A DNA stretch of 64,000 bases from CAYGVT01 sp964353355 (GTDB lineage Archaea > Thermoplasmatota > DTKX01 > GCA-020343715). Position numbers and translations under genes: made by a program. The notes beneath the pieces are model-generated. The model was not told the origin of the DNA, searched no databases, and saw nothing but the letters and a program-made list of their open reading frames with translations. Location of the stretch: positions 1 through 64,000 of the forward strand of contig CAYGVT010000014.1 in the NCBI GenBank assembly GCA_964353355.1. Direction: 5' to 3'. Below are positions 7,451 through 16,016 of this stretch, piece by piece (positions within the stretch are counted from its first letter, which is position 1; each line of letters opens with the position of its first letter).

Positions 7451-10400
7451 ATGCTGGACCGAAGGCACGGCAAGGAGGAGCCCACCACGGAGACGGTCCA
7501 GGGTCGGAGGCGAGCCCTCTCGTCCAGGCGCAGCGCCGCCGCCGTCGCGGCGGTCATCATCCTGGCCATCGTGAACCTCGCCGTCCCCACACCCGTCTCC
7601 CCGGCCGGGGAGGGCGAGTACACCCTCACCTCCAGGACGGTCTGGTCGTTCTACACCGAGACGCCGCCCGAGCTGGACGACCCCGAGGCATCCGTCTGGG
7701 ACTACCCACTTCAGGTAATCGGCCTGGTGCCCGGGCACGTCTCGCTCTCCGGCGGCACAAGCCTCGACATCCGGTCGCTCTACACCGACACGGACCTTTT
7801 CATGCGCATCATCTGGCAGGACGTCGTGGAGAACTCGGGGCTCCCGAGGTGGGTCTACCACGACGGCAACTGGACCTTCACGTCCCCCTTCGAGGACGGG
7901 GTGGGGGTCTACTTCCCCATCGGCGACCCCCAGGGCCTCTTCCCCGTGGAGGGGTGCATGCGCACGTGCCACGTGCAGGACTGGGAGAACCCCCAGAACC
8001 AGGAGCGCAAGTACACCTATCTGCCAGGCGAGCGGGGCGACATGTGGTTCTGGTCCGCGGGGCTCACGAACCCCTGGGACTTCGCCCTCGACACTTTCGT
8101 GGACGACACGCCCGCGGACAACAACGTGGGCTACCACGAGGACCCCGAGATGGGCCTGGGCATGCTCAAGAACCGGCACCTGACCGAGTACATGGAGTAC
8201 ATCTACCTCTCGCGGCCCGTCTACATGCAAGACCCGGGCCTCGCCCCGGCGCTGGGCCCCGAGGTCATCCTGAGGGGCGAGGAGGCGGTCTTCGACCAGA
8301 ACTTCAGAGACCCCAACTCGGGCGAGTCCGGCGTGAACCCCATCACGCACGAGAAGTGGCGCAACGGCGACGTCGTCGGCGGCTACGTGGTCGACCACCT
8401 CCCCGAGACGGGCCTGGGGCAGGTCGACGCGGTGGGCAGCTACGACGTGGTCGACCAGACGTGGTCGCTCGTCATCCGCCGCGCGCTCGACACCGGCGAC
8501 CCCGTGAACGACGTCATCTTCGACGACCTCGGCAAGACCTACCAGTTCGCCATCTCGCTCTTCGGCGACATCATGGGCGGGGGCGACGCCTCCGAGCCCT
8601 TCACCGAGCCCACCTCCTCCACGGACGGCTCGCGGTGCGTGATGAACAAGGTCACCAACACGATCGGGCTCCGGTTCCGCCCGGTCGTGCGCGTCGCCAC
8701 GGCTGGCGCGGGCGAGCCCGAGGCCTGGGACGCGGCCGCGTGGGACGCGAAGGCCCCGCCGATGCTCCACGAGCTCATCCACCGCTCGGGGGAGATCCAC
8801 GACACGTGGGACCTCTTGAACGTCTCGGCCGCCCAGGACGGCACGGACCTCTCCATCCACCTGTCCTACGAGGACCGCAACCGGACCACGGGCTACCAGG
8901 CCGAGGTCGCGCTCCTCCGCCCCGGCGCGGTCAGCCTCGAGGAGGCCGCCGGGCTCATCTCCTGGTCCGAGTCCCACAGCTTCTTCATGACCTCCAACGG
9001 CGACGCGGACGTGTGGCGATGGGAGTGGAACGCCACGGCGCTCCCCGATGGCAGGGCCACGGACATGCTCTCGACCGGCGGGAAGGCCTCCGACGACACC
9101 CTGGGCCCCGGCAACGTCACGGCCCGCACCTGGTACGACGGCTCGCGACGCCACATCGTGCTCACGCGCGCGCTCGACACGGGGCTTGACGGCGAGGACC
9201 TGTGCTTCCACGACCTCGCGCGCACCTACGCCGCGCGCATCGCGCTGCGAACGGACGACTGGGACCAGTGGCTCATCACATACCCGGTCACCCTGAGGTT
9301 CCTGCCCGACCCCCTGGACCACAGCGCACCGGGCCTGGTGGGCAACATAACCGCAACCGATGGCAGGGACAGTGACGCGTACGTGACGTGGAGCCGCTCC
9401 CCCGAGACCGACTTCGCGCACTACCGTGTCTACGCGACCAGCGACGACCTCGATTGGCCCCAGGTCGAGCTGATGGACCTCGTCGCGAGGGTCTCCGACC
9501 CCGACATCGACGAGGTCCACATCACGGGGCTCGAGCCTGACACGGACTGGGGCTTCACGGTCGTCGCGGTCGACGACTCCGGCAACGTCCCGCAAGAGGT
9601 CAATCCCCTCTCCGCGTGCCACGTGACCGACACGACCCCGCCTCCCGCGCTCACGGGCGTGGGCGCGTTCGACGCGCTCGACTCCGACTTGATAATCAGG
9701 TGGAACACGACCGACGTCGCGGACTTCGACCGCTACGAGCTCTACCTGGAGGAGGTCCCCTTCACGGGCATCGCGGGCCTCGTGCCCATCAACACCATTC
9801 GCGCGCACGCGGTGGGCAGCCACCGCGTCGCGGGCCTCGAGGTCGACCGCACCTACCACGCGGCCGTCGTCGCCGTCGACTGGGCCGGGAACGCCCTGAG
9901 GACGGTCCAGAGCGTGAGCGTCGTCCCATCGGACATCACCGCCCCGCCCGAGGTGCGGGGCCTGGACGCCTCTGTCCCGCTGGAGGCCGGCTCGGAGGGC
10001 GAGGTCCTCCTGAGGTGGCGCGACTCGTCGGCCGCCGACGTCGCGGCCTACCGCGTGTACGTGTCCCTCACGCCCATCGCCTCGGTGCAGGACTTCGAGC
10101 CCCGCGCGATGGTCGACGCGCCCGCGACCGCCGTCCGCCTCGCGAACCTGAGCGCGGGCACGGTCTACCACTTCGCCGTGACGGCCGTGGACGCGATGGG
10201 CCACGAGGGCCCGGCCAAGTACACCACGAGCTGCCGCGCCTCCACGGCCGCGCCCCCCACGGCACCGGCCGCCCTCACGGCCGAACAGGTCGGCGCGGAC
10301 GGCGCCCGGCTCAACTGGACGCCCTCCAACGGCTCCCTGGTCGTCCGTTACGATGTCTACTTGGGCACCGGGCCCATCCTCGCCCTCGACGGCCCTAACG

Positions 10401-10750
10401 TCACGCTCGCCGGCAACGTGTCCGCGACCGCGGCCGAGAGCCTCCTCGTGACGGGCCTCGAGCCCGGCGCGACTTACTACTTCACCGTCGTCGCGGTGGA
10501 CGCGCGGGGGCGCACGTCCGCCGCCACCCTGCCCTCGGCCTCCCTCGCGCTCCAGGTCGCCGAGGAGCACGGGCCCTCCTTCATGGAGCGCTGGGGGCTC
10601 CCCATCGCGCTCCTCGCGGTCATCGTCGTGCTCGCGGCCGCGCTCTGGGTCGTGACCTCGCGCATGCGGCGTTACGGCGCGCTCCTCTCGAGGGCGCCCC
10701 CGTGGAAGCGGAAGAACGGCGGCAACGGCAATGGGGGGAGCGGCGCATGA
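7451..10750 (+). CDS. EB_dh-type heme-binding domain protein with four FnIII domains, membrane anchored
   Basis: 1099 aa. A signal sequence (about 28-50) precedes a region resembling the ethylbenzene-dehydrogenase gamma/cytochrome b558-566 heme-binding fold. Typical patterns are LYTDTDLFMRIIWQD, DGVGVYFPI, and a C-x3-C-H motif, CMRTCH (169-174), in the place where such proteins often carry a heme-linked CH. A second, weaker copy of the fold follows (about 400-600). Four fibronectin type III domains (about 605-1025) come next, recognisable by VTWSRSPETDFAHYRVY, IIRWNTTDVADFDRYELY, LLRWRDSSAADVAAYRVY and LNWTPSNGSLVVRYDVY. One C-terminal membrane helix (about 1040-1060) and a basic, glycine-rich tail end the protein. 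It faces outward. It is divergent from the redox operon and starts a three-gene operon (ATGA overlap downstream). The start at 7451 was chosen from TATA position. Heme type and ligands need experiment. Confidence 0.78.
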   Translation: MLDRRHGKEEPTTETVQGRRRALSSRRSAAAVAAVIILAIVNLAVPTPVSPAGEGEYTLTSRTVWSFYTETPPELDDPEASVWDYPLQVIGLVPGHVSLSGGTSLDIRSLYTDTDLFMRIIWQDVVENSGLPRWVYHDGNWTFTSPFEDGVGVYFPIGDPQGLFPVEGCMRTCHVQDWENPQNQERKYTYLPGERGDMWFWSAGLTNPWDFALDTFVDDTPADNNVGYHEDPEMGLGMLKNRHLTEYMEYIYLSRPVYMQDPGLAPALGPEVILRGEEAVFDQNFRDPNSGESGVNPITHEKWRNGDVVGGYVVDHLPETGLGQVDAVGSYDVVDQTWSLVIRRALDTGDPVNDVIFDDLGKTYQFAISLFGDIMGGGDASEPFTEPTSSTDGSRCVMNKVTNTIGLRFRPVVRVATAGAGEPEAWDAAAWDAKAPPMLHELIHRSGEIHDTWDLLNVSAAQDGTDLSIHLSYEDRNRTTGYQAEVALLRPGAVSLEEAAGLISWSESHSFFMTSNGDADVWRWEWNATALPDGRATDMLSTGGKASDDTLGPGNVTARTWYDGSRRHIVLTRALDTGLDGEDLCFHDLARTYAARIALRTDDWDQWLITYPVTLRFLPDPLDHSAPGLVGNITATDGRDSDAYVTWSRSPETDFAHYRVYATSDDLDWPQVELMDLVARVSDPDIDEVHITGLEPDTDWGFTVVAVDDSGNVPQEVNPLSACHVTDTTPPPALTGVGAFDALDSDLIIRWNTTDVADFDRYELYLEEVPFTGIAGLVPINTIRAHAVGSHRVAGLEVDRTYHAAVVAVDWAGNALRTVQSVSVVPSDITAPPEVRGLDASVPLEAGSEGEVLLRWRDSSAADVAAYRVYVSLTPIASVQDFEPRAMVDAPATAVRLANLSAGTVYHFAVTAVDAMGHEGPAKYTTSCRASTAAPPTAPAALTAEQVGADGARLNWTPSNGSLVVRYDVYLGTGPILALDGPNVTLAGNVSATAAESLLVTGLEPGATYYFTVVAVDARGRTSAATLPSASLALQVAEEHGPSFMERWGLPIALLAVIVVLAAALWVVTSRMRRYGALLSRAPPWKRKNGGNGNGGSGA

Positions 10751-11958
10751 CCCCCCTGACAAGGGCCATGGTCGCCATCGCCATCGGCACGCTCGCCATC
10801 GCCGTCCTCCTCCCCCCGTCGGCGGCCATCATTATCAACTCGGCCACCGTCCGCGGGACGGTCGTGGACGAGCACGGCGACGCGCTCGTGGGTGTGATGG
10901 TCGAGGTCGTGGGCCAGGAGGGCGTGAACGCCACCACGGGCCCCGGCGGCCTCTACTCGCTCGACGTGTCCCCGTCCGAGGCCGGCTACAACATCACGTT
11001 CAGCTACCCCGACCGCGCGCCCGTGACCGCATGGACGGGACCGCTCGCTTCGCTTGGCCAGGCGGTCGTCAACGCCACCCTCCGCCCCCTCCCCCCCTCC
11101 GCGACGCTCCGCGCGGGCATCATCCCCATCCAGACCGGCCAGCAGTACGGCAACTACGGGCTGCGGATGGACTTCATCCACGTCACGAACGCGACCGGCA
11201 CGGCCCCGTTCGAGCGCACCGAGCGGGCCACCGCCTTCGACTTCGTCGTGCCCGCGCCCGGCTCCTACGCCGTCAGGGGCACGCGGCCGGGCTACTACGA
11301 CGTCACCGTCGACGTGACGGTCGGGAAGGGCGAGACGCTCCAGGTCACCATCGACCTCACCGGCCACAAGAGGCCCAACTACGGAGTGGTGCGGGGGGTC
11401 GTGACGTTCAAGGGTGCGCCTTTACCCAACGTGACCGTGACCGCGGTGCCCGACGACGGCACGCGCGCCTACGAGGCGACGACGCGCGATGACGGCAACT
11501 ACACGCTGCAGCTGCCGCCTGGCAACTACTCCGTCCGCGCCGAGGCCGAGGGCTACGCCAGGGCGAGCCACGCCGTGCGCGTGGTCGCGGGCGAGAGCTA
11601 CACGGTCGACGCGGCGCTCTCCGAGGCGCAGGAGCCGCGCGGCCTCATGGACTCGCCCCTCGCGTGGGGGTTACTAATCGCCACGGTCGTCGCCCTGGCC
11701 GCAATCGCGGTGTGGGCCTCGGCCAGGCAGCGCGAGGCCCGCGCGGTGCGAGAGGCGGAGGCCGCAGCCGCGCGCACCGTCGAGTGCCCCGCGTGCGGCG
11801 CCGTCGCCCCCGAGGACGCCGACAAGTGCCCGGCGTGCGGGGGCGCGTTCCCGTGGCGCGGCTTCAGGTGCCCCGAGTGCGGGGCGCAGCTTCCCCTCGA
11901 CGCCAGGCGGTGCGGCGAGTGCGGGAACGAGAGGTTCGACCTCCACAGGGGTGCGTGA
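10747..11958 (+). CDS. Membrane protein: outside carboxypeptidase-regulatory-like repeats, inside double zinc ribbon
   Basis: 403 aa. An N-terminal signal or anchor (about 8-28) is followed by three beta-sandwich repeats of the carboxypeptidase regulatory-like type. Examples are TVRGTVVDEHGDALVGVMVEV and VVRGVVTFKGAPLPNVTVTA, each ending in a Y-x-V-R-x-x-x-x-G-Y strand. One membrane helix (about 305-323) and a cytoplasmic helical linker lead to two treble zinc ribbons: CPACG-x10-CPACG and CPECG-x10-CGECG. It starts with ATG overlapping the preceding TGA (ATGA), so it is coupled to the heme-protein gene; a longer upstream frame was rejected for that reason. The same architecture recurs in the next gene. 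Role unknown; surface-to-cytoplasm linkage or signalling is a guess. Confidence 0.75.
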   Translation: MTPLTRAMVAIAIGTLAIAVLLPPSAAIIINSATVRGTVVDEHGDALVGVMVEVVGQEGVNATTGPGGLYSLDVSPSEAGYNITFSYPDRAPVTAWTGPLASLGQAVVNATLRPLPPSATLRAGIIPIQTGQQYGNYGLRMDFIHVTNATGTAPFERTERATAFDFVVPAPGSYAVRGTRPGYYDVTVDVTVGKGETLQVTIDLTGHKRPNYGVVRGVVTFKGAPLPNVTVTAVPDDGTRAYEATTRDDGNYTLQLPPGNYSVRAEAEGYARASHAVRVVAGESYTVDAALSEAQEPRGLMDSPLAWGLLIATVVALAAIAVWASARQREARAVREAEAAAARTVECPACGAVAPEDADKCPACGGAFPWRGFRCPECGAQLPLDARRCGECGNERFDLHRGA

Positions 11959-11959
11959 G

Positions 11960-12913
11960 ATGCCCGACGGCCCCCTCGTGCCGAGGGGCGGTCCCGTGGT
12001 CATCCGCCCCGTCGCGCCCATCATCCTCATCCTCATCCTCATCCTTCTCCTCCTCTCGGCCACGACGGCGACCGTCCTGGCCGACGGGCCGACCGGCACG
12101 CTGCGCGGCACGGTCGACATCGTGGGCTCCACCGCGCTGCGCGACGGCGAGGTCGTGGTCACGCTCGCGACGGGCGACGAGGTCGTCGCGACGGGCCTGT
12201 TCAACGCCTCAGCCCCCGACTACTCTGTCGAGTTACCGCCCGGGGACTACACCGCCTACGCGACCGCCCCCGTCCACCGCGCGAGCCCGCGCGTCGCGTT
12301 CACCATCGTGGCCAACGCGACCAGGTGGCTCAACCTCACCGTCGTGAGGATCGAGGAGGTCATCGGCCACGTGAACACCACCAAGGGGGGTCCGCTCGCG
12401 GGCGCCTCCGTTTCGTTCTCGCTCAACGGCTCGGTCGCGGTCACAGCGACGACCGACGCCGACGGGGCCTTCCGCAAGACCATCGAGCCGGGCAACTACA
12501 CGGTGCGCGCGCTCAAGGCCGGCTACGATGAGGTGACCGCAAGCGTCAAGGTCGTGCGGGGGGAGGTCGCGCGCCTCGACCTAGTGATGGAGGAGGCGGG
12601 GGGCGCGGGGGACGACGGGGGCACCAGCATGCTGCTGATGGTTGTGGTCGCCTCCTTCCTCCTCGCAATCGGCCTCTCGTTCGGGTTCGTGTCGTCGCAG
12701 GCGCGGCGCATCCGGCACGCGATGGAGGCGGCCGAGGCGGCGCGCGACAAGGGCGCAGTCTGCCCCGAGTGCGCGGCCGACGTGCCAGCGGGCGCCACCA
12801 AGTGCGTCAAGTGCGGCTTCCACTTCCAGGTGAGGTGCGCGGAGTGCGGCCGGCTGGCCGACCTCAAGACCGCGGGCGGCGAGTGCCCCTCGTGCGGCGC
12901 GATGCTGAAGTGA
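11960..12913 (+). CDS. Membrane protein: outside carboxypeptidase-regulatory-like repeats, inside zinc ribbon (paralog of preceding gene)
   Basis: 317 aa from ATG; a GTG at 11951 overlapping the previous stop is an alternative. A very hydrophobic signal or anchor rich in I/L (about 14-34) is followed by two carboxypeptidase-regulatory-like domains (TLRGTVDIVGSTALRDGEV and VIGHVNTTKGGPLAGASV starts). A membrane helix (about 215-237), a charged cytoplasmic helix, and a C-terminal zinc ribbon region (CPECA-x9-CVKCG, then CAECG-x11-CPSCG) complete it. Same topology as its neighbour but diverged, so the two may form a hetero-oligomer. It ends at a hairpin that overlaps its stop codon. Confidence 0.72.
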   Translation: MPDGPLVPRGGPVVIRPVAPIILILILILLLLSATTATVLADGPTGTLRGTVDIVGSTALRDGEVVVTLATGDEVVATGLFNASAPDYSVELPPGDYTAYATAPVHRASPRVAFTIVANATRWLNLTVVRIEEVIGHVNTTKGGPLAGASVSFSLNGSVAVTATTDADGAFRKTIEPGNYTVRALKAGYDEVTASVKVVRGEVARLDLVMEEAGGAGDDGGTSMLLMVVVASFLLAIGLSFGFVSSQARRIRHAMEAAEAARDKGAVCPECAADVPAGATKCVKCGFHFQVRCAECGRLADLKTAGGECPSCGAMLK

Positions 12914-12933
12914 TGGCTGCCTTTGGCAGCATC
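12912..12933. terminator. Hairpin between convergent genes
   Basis: GCTGCC-TTT-GGCAGC forms a 6-bp stem with a 3-nt loop; flanking GAT and ATC can extend it past a one-base bulge. It overlaps the TGA of the upstream gene and lies about 60 nt before the end of the convergent gene, so it could terminate transcription in either direction. Confidence 0.45.
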
Positions 12934-12993
12934 CCACGACGCGGGTGCGCCGAGGAAATGCGCGGGATGGACCTCCATCCCTGACGCCGACCC

Positions 12994-15828
12994 CTACGAC
13001 GCCGATGGCGACCCGGGCTCCAGGCGCTGCGTTCCGAGGTACATCTTTGACATCTCGGTCGAGAGCTCCTCCATGCGCTCGACGCTCAGCGGCCGCGGCT
13101 CTCCCCGCAGCCGGATGCGGCGGTCGACCAGGATGGCGTACCTGACGGAGTCCACGACCTCCTCGGCGAGGTCGCGCGCGGGGAACCCCTGGGGCCCCCT
13201 CACCTCGACCATGAGCTCGGTGGTGTCCGGACCCCCGACGACGGCCGCCGCGACGCGGAGGTCCTCTCCCTTCTCCGTGAGGGCCGTGAAGAGCCTCCAG
13301 TGCCCTCCCTTGAGCTCGAACGTCATCTGTGGCATGAGGCCCGCCGGGAACTCGAGCGCGCGCATCACGAACCCCATCGGGATGCGCGGGAGCACCACGC
13401 CCGAGCGGCCGAACACGCCCTCCTTGAGCGGCTCGGCGCCGGCCTCCGCGGGCATGATGGACGCGGTCACCAGGCTCGTGGCCTTCGCGGGGAGCTCCTC
13501 GCGGACCTCGTGACCCCCCGCCATGCCCTTCACGACGGCGCGCAGCCGCACGAGGTGCTGCGGCTCGCGCAGCGCTGGCGGGTTCACGACGGTGTGGAAG
13601 GTGACGGTCACCGACCTGCCGGTGGGCAGCGTCCCCAGCTCGCGCTCGTGGGGCCCGCGGTGGCGCAGCGCGTCGCCCTCGATGCCCACCGAGACCATGA
13701 GGCCCTTGATGTCCTCGGGCAGCGTGTTGTCGACCGAAACCGCGAGCTCGGCCCTCTCGTGGGTGATGAGCAGCGCGGAGCGCGCGCGGACCTTGCCGAG
13801 CGTGAGCGGGCCCTCCATGGGGAAGCCGTCGAGGGGGACCCCCTCCTCCTCCACCCCCTCGCCCTCCGAAAGCCCCATGCCCGCGCCCCGCTCCGGCGTC
13901 GTGACCTGGTCGGCGCCCTTGACATGGAGCCCCTTGGTGGGGACCACGAACGCGCCGCGTGCGACCTTGGCCTCGCGCTCCGCCGACGCGATGAGCGAGC
14001 TCTGGCGCGAGCGGACGAGGGAGTTCTCGAGGCGATCGAGCCGGGAGCGCAGCGAGGGGAGCTGCGCGTCGAGCCCCGCGAGGCCGGGCCACCGCTTGCG
14101 GACGGCATCGCCCACATCCGCGTCGAGACGGTCGTAGGCCATCGAGATGCGCGCGATGCGATCGCGCTCCAGCGCGAGCTCCTGCGAATGCTCGCGCAGC
14201 TGGGTCGCGCGCGCGAAGGCCGCGTCCGCGCCCAGGCCGCTGCGCGCGATGATGCCCTCCTGCACGCGCTGCCCCACGTCGAGGTTGATGAGGACGGTCT
14301 CGATTGCGTCCCGGGTCTCCTTGAGCGCCTTGGAGCGCGTGCCCTCGTGCACGCGCAAGGCGCCCTCGAGCAGCTGCGCGACGCGCAGCTCCTCCTTGGA
14401 GCCAGGCATCGGCCATCGCTTGAGCCGGAGCTCCTTCGCCCATGTGCGGGCGGCGCGGGCGAGGATCCTGCGGCTCGCCATCTTGCTGCGCTGGGCGTGA
14501 AGGATCGGAAGGGCCGCGAGGATGGCGACGAGCACGATGGTGCCGGAGGCCGCCCACCCGTTGTCGACCGTCGGCAGGAAGTCGCCGTTGTCGCCAACGC
14601 CGTCGCCGTCGGTGTCGAACCACTCCTTGGCGTCGCGGGGGAACGCGTCCGCGTTGTCCCCGACCTCGTCCCCGTCCGTGTCCAGCCACTCCCTGTTGTC
14701 GAGCGGGAACGCGTCGCGGTTGTCGCCCACACCGTCCACGTCCGTGTCGACCCACTCGGTCCTGTCTCGCGGGAAGGCGTCGCGCTCGTCCCCGAAGGTG
14801 TCGCCGTCCGTGTCGGGGCCCCAGAGGAGCACCTTGCCCCAGGAGTTCACGGCCAGCAGGTGGGTGTCGTTCGCCCACTCGACCGCGGAGATGCTGAAGT
14901 CCTCGTGGAACTGCTGGAGGGGCTCGAGAGACAGGTCCATGACCTTGACCCAGCCGTCAGTGCTGCCCACCGCGACCCTGCTGTGGGATACCGCCAGGGA
15001 CGTCAGCTGCGCCTGGGTGCTCGGCAGCACGTGCCAAGGCCCGCGCGTCACGTTGTTGACGGGGTCGATTGTGTAGAGCGACCCCTCGCGCGTGGCGACC
15101 ACGAGGGAGAAGATGCCGGGGGACCACCCGATGTCGATGACCTGGCCGTCGACGTCGGCGAGGGTCCACGCCTCGCGCTCGCTGAGGATGACGACGCGAC
15201 CGTCCACCATGCCGACGGCCAGTGTCGAGTTGTAATAGCCAGGCACGCCGAGCGGCGGGAGCCATGCGGCGCACTGCGGTCGCGCGGTGCCGAGCTCGCC
15301 AGGGAGCTCGTGGTCCCACTCAGGGGGGAGGAACATGGTCGAGAGGTTCGTGACCGCACAGATGGCCTTTTGGGTGAACTTGTGGAGGCCTACCATGGCG
15401 ATGTACCTGCCGGTGGCGTCCACGGTGACCGCGTAAGGCACGCCGTCGAGCACCTCGTGCGACCAAATCGTGGCGAGGGTCGCAGGCTTCAGGCTGTGGA
15501 GGCGCCCGTCCTGGTCCGTCACGAGGAGGCGGACCCCCGACGTGGTGACGAACTGAACGCGGAAGCTGAGCATGAAGCCGCGCCGCATCTCCTCCGTGCT
15601 GGGCTGCCAGCTCGTGACCCCCCTCTCGCCGAGCCCGACAAGCACGAGCCCGTGCTGCTCCGACCAGGCCAGGTCTGTGACCGCCGAGGTGCGCTGCTCG
15701 GCAGGCGGGACGTAGAGGCCCGAAAGGCCCAGGGGTGTCACCTCCGGTTCCTGTGCAGACACGGCTGCGGGCAAGAGTGCGCACAGGAGCAGTGGCACCA
15801 CCGACAGTGCCAAGGACCAACCCTTCAT
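12994..15828 (-). CDS. Membrane protein: outside WD-like beta-propeller and TSP3 repeats, long cytoplasmic region
   Basis: 944 aa. Signal peptide 1-25 (ends AAVSA). Residues about 35-335 form a WD/YVTN-like beta-propeller (VTDLAWSEQHGLVLVG, VTVDATGRYIAMVG, AVEWANDTHLLAVNS). About 337-422 contain four calcium-binding thrombospondin type 3-like repeats of the form DTDGDxxGDxxDAFPRDxxEW. A single membrane helix follows (about 425-445), then some 500 cytoplasmic residues: a helical, probably coiled-coil segment (about 450-640) and a C-terminal beta-rich part (about 690-944) of no family I recognise. The architecture suggests a surface sensor or structural protein. I chose ATG 15828, 30 nt after a TATA-like box; the open frame extends 31 codons upstream without a signal peptide. 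The C-terminal tail (VERMEELSTEMSKMYLG) could be a docking helix. Confidence 0.7.
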   Translation of the reverse strand: MKGWSLALSVVPLLLCALLPAAVSAQEPEVTPLGLSGLYVPPAEQRTSAVTDLAWSEQHGLVLVGLGERGVTSWQPSTEEMRRGFMLSFRVQFVTTSGVRLLVTDQDGRLHSLKPATLATIWSHEVLDGVPYAVTVDATGRYIAMVGLHKFTQKAICAVTNLSTMFLPPEWDHELPGELGTARPQCAAWLPPLGVPGYYNSTLAVGMVDGRVVILSEREAWTLADVDGQVIDIGWSPGIFSLVVATREGSLYTIDPVNNVTRGPWHVLPSTQAQLTSLAVSHSRVAVGSTDGWVKVMDLSLEPLQQFHEDFSISAVEWANDTHLLAVNSWGKVLLWGPDTDGDTFGDERDAFPRDRTEWVDTDVDGVGDNRDAFPLDNREWLDTDGDEVGDNADAFPRDAKEWFDTDGDGVGDNGDFLPTVDNGWAASGTIVLVAILAALPILHAQRSKMASRRILARAARTWAKELRLKRWPMPGSKEELRVAQLLEGALRVHEGTRSKALKETRDAIETVLINLDVGQRVQEGIIARSGLGADAAFARATQLREHSQELALERDRIARISMAYDRLDADVGDAVRKRWPGLAGLDAQLPSLRSRLDRLENSLVRSRQSSLIASAEREAKVARGAFVVPTKGLHVKGADQVTTPERGAGMGLSEGEGVEEEGVPLDGFPMEGPLTLGKVRARSALLITHERAELAVSVDNTLPEDIKGLMVSVGIEGDALRHRGPHERELGTLPTGRSVTVTFHTVVNPPALREPQHLVRLRAVVKGMAGGHEVREELPAKATSLVTASIMPAEAGAEPLKEGVFGRSGVVLPRIPMGFVMRALEFPAGLMPQMTFELKGGHWRLFTALTEKGEDLRVAAAVVGGPDTTELMVEVRGPQGFPARDLAEEVVDSVRYAILVDRRIRLRGEPRPLSVERMEELSTEMSKMYLGTQRLEPGSPSAS

Positions 15829-15852
15829 CGGCGATTGATTGTGGCCGCACGG

Positions 15853-15864
15853 CCAAATACTTTT
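15853..15864 (-). promoter_or_regulatory. TATA-like box of the beta-propeller/TSP3 gene
   Basis: Reads AAAAGTATTTGG on the minus strand; its centre is about 30 nt upstream of the ATG at 15828, fitting a leaderless transcript. Confidence 0.5.
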
Positions 15865-15910
15865 GCCCCCTCGACGCCCGTTCTCCCGCATCCATGCCGA
15901 GATGGGACGA

Positions 15911-15931
15911 GAGGTCGACAAGGCCGACCTC
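15911..15931. repeat. Inverted repeat in divergent promoter region
   Basis: GAGGTCG and CGACCTC form perfect 7-bp arms around a 7-nt spacer. It sits between two divergent TATA-like boxes (about 50 bp from each), so it may be an operator serving both genes. Chance occurrence in GC-rich DNA cannot be excluded. Confidence 0.3.
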
Positions 15932-15984
15932 GCGCGGGCAAACCCCCCCTTCCGTGCGCACCCTCGGACGCAATCTCGGGCAAC

Positions 15985-15994
15985 CTACTAATAC
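15985..15994 (+). promoter_or_regulatory. TATA-like box of the exported repeat protein gene
   Basis: CTACTAATAC, centred about 28 nt before the ATG at 16017; supports that start and a leaderless mRNA. Confidence 0.5.
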
Positions 15995-16016
15995 CAAGGC
16001 GCGAGATACCAGCCCC

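Noticed and set aside
14555..14820. Tandem short repeats in the beta-propeller/TSP3 gene
   Set aside because: They are in-frame calcium-binding TSP3-type protein repeats, not a CRISPR or a DNA-level repeat array.
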